Part shown: positions 57,430-64,000 of the stretch, piece by piece
Layout of the letters: every line of letters starts with the position of its first letter
Numbering within the stretch: the stretch's first letter is position 1
Source of the DNA: Proteles cristata cristata
Lineage: Eukaryota > Chordata > Mammalia > Carnivora > Hyaenidae
Direction of reading: 5' to 3'
NCBI GenBank assembly: GCA_017311185.1
Contig: JAESUZ010005168.1
Span: 744,001 to 808,000, forward strand
DNA: 64,000 bases
Made by a program: the position numbers and the translations under genes
The notes under the pieces: generated by a model
What the model saw: the letters and a program-made list of their open reading frames with translations, nothing else
What the model was told of the DNA's origin: nothing
Database searches by the model: none

Positions 57430-59500
57430 AAAACTCCCTGACGAGTTTCCTTTCTGTGTATTTGCGAATTCAAGAATCCAAAGTGACATTGTATTTAAGG
57501 ATTTGGTGTAAATATATATATATATATTTCACAGTTAAAGTTTACACGGGGACAAGAAGAAAGAATATTATATTGCTGAAAACATTTTTAAAAGTGGGCA
57601 TTTAAAAAGACCACACTGAAATCAATTACGTAGAATTCCAACTTCTTTTGCAGCAACTTTACTCAGTACAGACAAAGCCAATTCTTGTCCCGGTCAAAAT
57701 TAACCCTCTTCAAAGAATAAATGATGTTAGACAGTATGGTCATTATGGAATAAAGATGCAGATGCTCTTTGGGAAAGCCTGACTCAGCTGAGCCTCTCTC
57801 TATGAGGAAACTATTACTTCTATGTGCTAAATGCATGCACACATTTACAAAGTGATTCACAGATGCATCGCAGGCGGGCACTTCTGTGAATCCCTGGCAA
57901 AACTAACAGTGTGGCTTTGGCCTTGTAAGCGGCAGCAAGAGTTAAGAGGGTGAGTGAAAAAGGAAAAGAGCCAGAGTGAAAGTACGTGCTGCCGATCTTA
58001 TCTTCACTCACGAAATGTTCCAGCCTCTGGGGGCCCCAGAACACTCAACAGCAGAGGTTTGTAGAGCTGTTAAAGAGGGGGCGAGACAATACAAAACAAA
58101 CAAAAGACCACAAACAATACAAATTCATCCAAAGGTGAAGTTGCAGTGCTTTGGTGTGAGAAGTTGCCCACAGTCTACGAAAGCCCTGAAAGTGAAAGTG
58201 GTTCCCTCTCAAGTTTTGCAAACTATGCGAGGTGATGACAGCATCCTGCAGATTGGCCTGTAGCTGATCAGATTTTAGGGGCTCATTCAGCTTCAAGGCC
58301 AAGTTCTCATCCTGTGTAACAGTGGACGGTTCACTTAGACAAGAGCCTATATGGCAAGGTGGCTGTACAGAGTCACCACCCACCCCACTGGCTGTTTAGG
58401 CAAGAGAGACAGCTTCTGTAATGCAGGCCTCATTTTGAATGTATTTTAGGCTTACAATTGCAACCAGGTATTTTTATGATAGATGCAATGGTGCACCAAG
58501 AGTTAACGTCCACAGTGTCAAAGACTAAAGTCACCCAGTAGCAGTACTCTCTGAATGACAGCTTGCAACATGGAGATAGCATTGGCTTTGGAAATTGTTT
58601 ATTATAACTCATTGACTCAGAAAAAACACAAACTTTCATGGCTAGAAAAGTCAACAGTCCATATGATTTTTCTTGTATATTCTATTGTATTTCTCTTATA
58701 TGATAATTAAGGAAAACGCACAATTTGGAAAAATATAGGAGATTCAATTCTCTTTTATGTGATCCATGATTCTTCCCCAGGGGGAAAGAAAGTGTGTGCA
58801 CACGTGAGTGCGTGTGTGTGTGTGTGTGTGTGTGTGACAGAGAGACAGAGAGAGGAATGTGAGAGAAAATGTACTTTGCATGTCTGAGTTATGTCTTTTA
58901 AGACTCCATATGATGTTTCCCTGCTTCTAAAGTTTTGAAGGGTGGCCATCCAGAATCAACACACTCAATGCAGACACCACCATCACCATCTCAGGGCAAA
59001 AGGCCTAAACAGTCACGACTGTTCAATACGACCAGTGAGGCCTTCTTGGGAAAGTGTCACTCGCAGGCAAGGGTCCCTGTGTCCCAGACAAATCTGCTGA
59101 GATTCTCAGTCTCTCCTGCTGTAACTTCATCTTCCACTCCTGCCGTGGGGTCATTTTCAAACAGCAGGGCACCAGACACGCTACCTTGGGAGGACCCAAA
59201 CCCAAGAATGGAGGATGGAGTTTCACTGTGGGCTCAAAGCTTTTTTACCTTGGAGACTTTACAGTAAGTCAGGACCCGGCAGTAACATGATCATTTGTTG
59301 TTTCGGAATTTTAACTGCTCCACTGAGTTATCTAGTTATTTAAAAAAAATAAAATCAGAATCCCATTAAGAGAAATTAACCTGCCTCTCCTACACCGCGT
59401 CAAGAGTTAAAAAATTATCGAATTACCGAATATGTTGCTCATTCTCTTCTGACTGTTCATGGTTTCATGTTTAGGGTTGTAGGAAAGAATAACATTTAAT
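57430..59500. other. 2 kb repeat-free unique DNA
   Basis: Apart from a GT microsatellite at 58.81 kb I recognise no transposon. 57.9-58.65 kb has balanced composition and could be conserved non-coding DNA. 58932-59267 is an open frame flanked by an acceptor-like and a donor-like signal (see findings). None of the translations match a family I know. Confidence 0.45.
58811..58836. repeat. (GT)n microsatellite
   Basis: Thirteen GT units followed by GACAGAGAGACAGAGAGAG. Confidence 0.95.
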
Positions 59501-59513
59501 GGAATTTACTTTT

Positions 59514-59730
59514 TTTCTTAAATTTTTAATGTTTGTTTATTTTTGAGAGAGAGAGACACACACACACACACAGAGTGAAAACCAGGGAGAGGCAGAGAAA
59601 GAGGGAGGGACAGAATCCAAAGCAGGCTCCAGGCTCTGAGCTGTCAGCACAGAGCTCGATGCAGGGCTCGAACTTGTGAACCCTGAGATCATGACCTGAG
59701 CTGAAGTCAACTGAGCCACCCAAGTGCCCC
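59514..59730 (-). mobile_element. CAN-SINE
   Basis: Reverse copy with AATTTTTAATGTTTGTTTATTTTTGAG tail, a CA-expanded GA block, and inverted head ending CCAAGTGCCCC. Flanking GGAATTTACTTT and TGAATTTACTTTC are the target duplication. Confidence 0.95.
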
Positions 59731-59734
59731 TAGC

Positions 59735-60565
59735 TGAATTTACTTTCATTCTGGTTGTGATCTTGACTCACATTTGCGAACATGTGCAAATCACATGGAG
59801 GCTGCCTTCCATGTCTGAGTTACTTGGGTTTTCTCCCTATTATTTTTACACAGATGAAGGTGGAAGCCACCAGCACTTTGAAATCAAACTCACAATATCA
59901 TCATTGCCACTCGTGAGGATGAGGGAGTTGGGCCTTTGTCCCCAATTGCTGGTTTTATCCCCACTGACTGGCCCTGCCCATTCTTCTGGCTGGTTTGACA
60001 GAAAGGGCAAAATCAATGTTAACGCCCAGGATTTGGAAGGGAGATGGGATTTGGAGTTGGCTTTGTCTTCAGACCTTTGCAGAGAGTTGCTGAGACCACA
60101 GTCACAGCAGAGCAAGCTGCTAGGCCATTCTCCACAGTTAAGAGTTCACCCTGAGGACGCGTGGCTCCTCTTGTTCCTTTAGAAGTGAGAACTAGTACCC
60201 TTTTCATGGCAAACACAAGCAGAAAGGGCTGAGAGAAACAGTGAACTGATAAGAACTGGTAAGAGGAAGAAACGAACATATTCTCAACAGTAAAAGTTTT
60301 GCCCAAGTATACCTTTTTCTCCACCCTAAAGAACGAAACTTCATTATATACCCGTGTGGACCAGCCTTTCCTGATTTAGACTGAAATTAAGGCCCCTGGT
60401 TTAGGAAGAGTACATGATGTGATAGCGTTGCATTAAACACGGTGCTCTATAATCAAAACCTGGATTCTCATTCTGAAGAAAACTGACATTTCTTCAATTG
60501 GAAATGTACTCGTTAAGGGTCCCTTAAGCACAAGGCTGAAAGTTTGTGGGATTATAATATAAATA
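59735..60565. other. Unique DNA with one long unannotated frame
   Basis: A 152-codon plus-strand frame (59724-60182) begins at a non-ATG codon in the end of the SINE and has no recognised domain. It overlaps minus-strand frames of about 100 codons. I regard it as chance in a GC-balanced unique region. Confidence 0.4.
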
Positions 60566-60569
60566 TAAT

Positions 60570-60594
60570 TTTTAAAGTTTATTTATTTATTTTT

Positions 60595-60634
<40 letters not shown>

Positions 60635-60759
60635 ATCCCAAGAAGGCTCCACGCTGTCAGCACGAGCCTGATGTGGGGCTTCAACTCACCAACCATGAGA
60701 TTATGACCTAAGACTATGAAAAGTCTGACGCTCAACTGACTGAGCCACCCAGGCACCCC
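60570..60759 (-). mobile_element. CAN-SINE with expanded GA tract
   Basis: TTTTTAAAGTTTATTTATTTATTTTTGAG tail, about 20 GA units (60594-60634), shortened body (CGCTGTCAGCACGAGCC) and inverted head ending CCAGGCACCCC. Target duplication not clear. Confidence 0.93.
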
Positions 60760-61023
60760 AGGGATATACTCTTAACCACTAAGTAATTTCACAACTGAAA
60801 CAAAAAAATTAGATTTACTTCATAAATAGCATAACTAAATAAGTAATTTTAGAACTCTCTAAATACATTATGAAATCAGCGACAGCATATATGTTAAGTA
60901 TGGTTTCAAAAATATTTCCTTTAAACCTATGATATAGGATAGTTTAATCATATTTTAATTTTTTCCTATGATGTCCTATGACAATAAGTTGTTCAAGAGA
61001 TGTTAGAGCCTAGAGCAGGCACT

Positions 61024-61061
61024 GGCCTTCACCCTTTACCATGGCCTTCACCCTTTACCAT
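61024..61061. repeat. Perfect 19-bp tandem duplication
   Basis: GGCCTTCACCCTTTACCAT occurs twice head to tail (61024-61042, 61043-61061) with no mismatch, implying a recent local duplication by slippage. Confidence 0.97.
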
Positions 61062-61390
61062 GTCCAAAAACCCATTCCATGATTGCAATAATTACCTCCT
61101 CTTGGCTCTCATGTCATAGTAAAAGCCATTTTTTGTTAGATCATTGCCTATCTGAATATTAAAATATAGAAATCACTGCCAGGCTGATTAACTCTCAATA
61201 CCTCACATCTTCCTCAGTCTAAGTGGTTCTATAAATGATGTGCAACGTGTTAGTAGTTCCTAAGTGAAAACCTCCATATCTCTTGGTCTTCCCCGTGGGG
61301 AACAAGGCACTGTTATATGGGATTGGGAAGCCAAAGTTGGTTCAAAGAAAGCAACAGGATGATGCCACACAATTTCATTTTCTTTTCTTT

Positions 61391-61426
61391 TCTCTCTCTC
61401 TCTCTCTCTCTTTTTTTTTTTTTTTT
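61391..61426. repeat. (CT)n-(T)n tract
   Basis: Ten CT units directly joined to sixteen T residues. Confidence 0.95.
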
Positions 61427-62734
61427 CATTTTCCGTTTCACTTTCCAAACACTGAATCATGATTTTTCCTTCCCAAGAATTTGGCCCAGTCCCTAGGGAG
61501 ACAAGAACAGTATGTTTTTATTTGCATTTAGATTCATGAAAGAAACATGGGGCATAGTTTGGAAGACTATCAAGATTTCTGAAACTTATCAACATGTTCC
61601 ATGAAAATGAGTAGAGGGTTCTGACTCCTGACTGAAGGCACCACGTTCTTTCATCCTGTGCCTCCTTCAATTAATTATTAATCTCTCCCAGAGCCTGTAA
61701 GGCCTGAGTTTATAGCCAGTGTACAACCCATTTAAAGGAGATTGAACCTCTAATTTTATAATACTTTCTTAATTACTTCAGTTGAAAATAATGGCATATT
61801 TCTCTTCTCTCTTATGTTTTAATACAGAAACATTGTGGGATGTCACAAATTCAAAAAACACGTTTAAAACTAATCATGCCAATAACAATCTGAATACCAT
61901 CTTATTTTTGAAAAATTTAATAGTGTAGTGAAAAGACACTTTTCTTTTTTCCTAAAAATATCCAGTTATTTTTAGAGTTTAGAAAATATATATATTTCTG
62001 ATATATTTCCTACAACTGATATATATCATCTATTTACATAGTTTTTTTTTTCCAACTCAGGGACTAAGTTTTAGAAAACAGAAATCATATACTTAAGGTT
62101 AAATATACTACAAAAATTGTAAAATTCTGTAGTAAATGGAAGGAAGTTAAATTAACATAAAGTGAGATTTTCTTCCTTTTAATCTAGAGAAACTTTAAAA
62201 TAAACAAAATAGAGGGAAGAACCAGCATTCCTGCTCATTTCTATTCCTCTTACTAAAATACATTCTGTAAGTAGCGTTATCAGTCAATTCATCTGAATGC
62301 ATTGAATGCATTTTCCCTCTGGTATCTTACAAATAGGAAGTGGTAAAACCTTGTCTTATGTGGAACTTGTAAATCCACTGTGACACATACATCCTTTCAG
62401 GCCAGTAACTGCTAATTTCAGCCCAGGTCTGGCACTGAAATGCATCAGCTTGATTTTCCTTAGTCCCTAGTATCCAACCACCTCCTTGAAGTTGTCCTTC
62501 TATCTACTTACAATTTTTCAGTAGAACTCTCATTTCTGGTAGAATTCTCATTCCCAACAACCTGAATGTTCATTCACTGTCACTTACTTGTCCATCTCAT
62601 CTCAAGCTAGTGAGTCCATATTTCTGGGATGCATCCTGAAATGTTCATATTTGAAGGCCCTTAGAAGATTGAGAATTACTGACCAATCCATTTCAATTGG
62701 TCCATATCAGTTGGCTGTTATAACACAAGACTAA

Positions 62735-63065
62735 GTGATTATGCCCGTGGAAACTAGTATATCATTATCAGTGTCAAAGCCTCTTTTTCTTAACCTTCTT
62801 GTGCTGTGCTCTCATCCCACCTCCTCGTCCTTCCTTAAACTGGACTTTTCTCAAATGATTGAGTATGCTCCACAACCTTCACCACGGAGATTTTGCCTTT
62901 CCCTATTTTCTTCAACTTGTATACTGTGTGTCTTCTCTGGTCAAATTAAGCTCTGTGACAGTAGGGATTATGACACTTTTGTTCATTTTAATATCTATGG
63001 TCCCCCAAAAAGGATGTAGTATGTTATTAGATATTCCATAAATATCTGTGAATGAATGAACAGAT
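62735..63065 (+). mobile_element. L2 LINE 3' end
   Basis: CCTTCTTGTGCTGTGC...TTCCTTAAACTGGAC, AATTAAGCTCTGTGACAGTAGGGATTATGAC, TTCATTTTAATATCTATGGTCCCC and ATATTCCATAAATATCTGTGAATGAATGAA follow the L2 3' end, including the terminal GAATGAATGA-type repeats. The 94-codon frame here is an L2 artefact. Confidence 0.65.
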
Positions 63066-63194
63066 TAAGGAGAAATCTTGCTTTTGGTTCTCAAGTGTTT
63101 CTTCTAAAAACATGTCTCCTCATTTGAGGTACACCAGCAAACTATATGGTATCCCTCTTCTAATTTAATTAAGGCACCAATGCCAATGGTCTTT

Positions 63195-63250
63195 TCCTCC
63201 CTAGGCACTATGGATATAAAGATGAATCAAAAATGAAGAGCTCATTACCC
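63195..63250 (-). repeat. Possible L2 antisense fragment
   Basis: CCCTAGGCACTATGGATATAAAGATGAATCAAAAATG resembles antisense L2 'ctaggcactggggatacaaagatgaataagac'. Short, so tentative. Confidence 0.4.
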
Positions 63251-63540
63251 CCATCAGCTTCCTCTGACCTTAATTCAGCACCTGATTTATATCTTGCTCT
63301 CTGTTATATCCTTGAGCAGTATCCCTGATGACCTTTCTGAAAGCTTGAGTTCAGTCTTCTACCCCAGAGACATTTACCTCCCTTTGACACCAGTTACCCA
63401 TGGGCAAAATACAGATCATGCAATACAATAAAATGTGTAATTGTATCACAAGATCTCAAAATACAATGTCCCCCATTCCAGATAAAATTTATGAATTCAA
63501 ACAATTTTAACAATACTTATTAAGCACACAGTAGTTTTAA

Positions 63541-63759
63541 AAATTTTATTAAAAAAAATGTTTACTTATTTATTTTTGAGAGAGAGAGATAGAGAGTGTG
63601 GGCAGAGGAGGGGCAGAGGGAGAAGGAGACAGTATCCCAGGCAGGCTCAGTATTGTCAGTGCGGAGCCCTGATGGGGCTCAAACTCATTAACTATGAGAT
63701 CACGACCTGAACTGAAACCAAGAGTTGGATGCTTAACCAACTGAGCAACCCAAGATTCC
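63541..63759 (-). mobile_element. CAN-SINE with long TSD
   Basis: Reverse copy with AAATTTTATTAAAAAAAATGTTTACTTATTTATTTTTGAG tail, GA block, body GGCAGGCTCAGTATTGTCAG and a degenerate head (CAACCCAAGATTCC instead of CCACCCAGGCGCCCC). A 20-bp duplication (63521-63540 and 63760-63779) with one mismatch bounds it. Confidence 0.95.
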
Positions 63760-63848
63760 TAAGCACACAGTATTTTTAATGCATCATTCTAGAAGCAGAA
63801 TGAGAGAAACATGTATATAGTATGTAATATATAAGTCTCTTATTATAT

Positions 63849-63902
63849 ATATTTCATGTAAATTTTTACATAAGTATTTACATAGATATTTACATGAAAT
63901 AT
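63849..63902. repeat. 15-bp perfect inverted repeat
   Basis: ATATTTCATGTAAAT (63849-63863) and its exact reverse complement ATTTACATGAAATAT (63888-63902) are separated by 24 nt. The loop holds two further TTTACAT motifs. It could form a hairpin in single-stranded DNA or RNA. No function is known. Confidence 0.9.
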
Positions 63903-64000
63903 CTCATTTGCTCTGTAGAATAGCCTTATTCTACAGACAGTAGAACAATGGCTGAAGTGGCTGAGGGCCCAAACATGTCTCTTCCATTCTGCCATATTGT

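Larger units (their letters stand above)
60765..62730. other. No gene; simple repeats only
   Basis: AT-rich unique DNA. Holds a 19-bp tandem duplication (61024-61061) and a CT/T tract (61391-61426). No exon or transposon is recognised. Confidence 0.5.

Noticed and set aside
59724..60182. 152-codon plus-strand open frame
   Set aside because: It begins at a non-ATG codon in the terminal bases of a SINE and shows no family motif; opposite-strand frames are almost as long.
62735..63019. 94-codon frame with hydrophobic start
   Set aside because: It overlaps an L2 3' end whose landmarks are in order; coding is not supported.
1..64000. Bacterial-type operon, defence or biosynthetic system
   Set aside because: No dense coding, no ribosome binding sites, no long frames; repeat content is purely mammalian.

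Overview
The window looks like non-coding nuclear DNA from a feliform carnivore, most likely a felid. The diagnostic signal is about 22 copies of a tRNA-derived CAN-SINE. The head reads GGGGCGCCTGGGTGGCTCAG, a pyrimidine (CT) block follows, and the tail is (AATAAA)-rich. These copies have the felid-type body (GCTCAGAGCCTGGAGCCTG) rather than the canid SINEC_Cf body. Carnivore-type L1 3' ends, MaLR (MLT1-like) LTRs, MIR and L2 relics, and many CA/CT/GATA/GGAT/TTTC microsatellites complete a typical mammalian intergenic or intronic landscape. Assignments come from remembered family consensus sequences read by eye; no alignment was run.

I recognise no protein-coding exon, rRNA, tRNA or small RNA gene. 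The open reading frames are short and nearly all lie in repeats or in unrelated AT-rich DNA. The few longer ones (152-206 codons) begin inside a SINE or sit in a GC-rich L1 5'-UTR-like block.

Layout. 1-9.6 kb: AT-rich single-copy DNA with three minus-strand SINEs at 2.0-3.2 kb. 9.7-13.2 kb: a nested repeat cluster (SINE; MaLR LTR; a twin-primed, internally inverted L1 with its own SINE; a doubly truncated SINE). 14-23 kb: scattered SINEs, GATA/GT microsatellites, an L1 3' end at 20 kb, and a homeodomain-motif-rich stretch near 15.7 kb. 23-27 kb: MaLR LTR, ancient SINE, a 40-bp interstitial telomeric repeat, a G-quadruplex motif, an ancient L1, a hAT-like relic and a second MaLR LTR. 28.8-35.4 kb: SINEs, a 127-bp L1 insertion with a perfect 17-bp target duplication, another MaLR LTR and a second inverted L1. 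36-41.2 kb: an old L1 interrupted by a MaLR LTR and a young SINE, then a GC-rich L1 5'-UTR-like block joined to an ORF2 3' fragment. 41.7-42.5 kb: a long inverted repeat (arms about 227 bp, about 98 % identical) around an L1 3' end. 43-53 kb: MIR, MaLR, L2 and microsatellites. 53.2-55.7 kb: a 2.5-kb antisense L1 with an expanded TTTC tract. 55.8-64 kb: SINEs (two inside older MIR-type repeats), L2 relics and about 2 kb of repeat-free DNA at 57.4-59.5 kb.

I found no new multi-gene system. The most unusual structures are the large inverted repeat at 41.7-42.5 kb, the two L1s with internal inversion, the interstitial telomeric tract beside a G4 motif, and the L1 5'UTR/ORF2 chimera.
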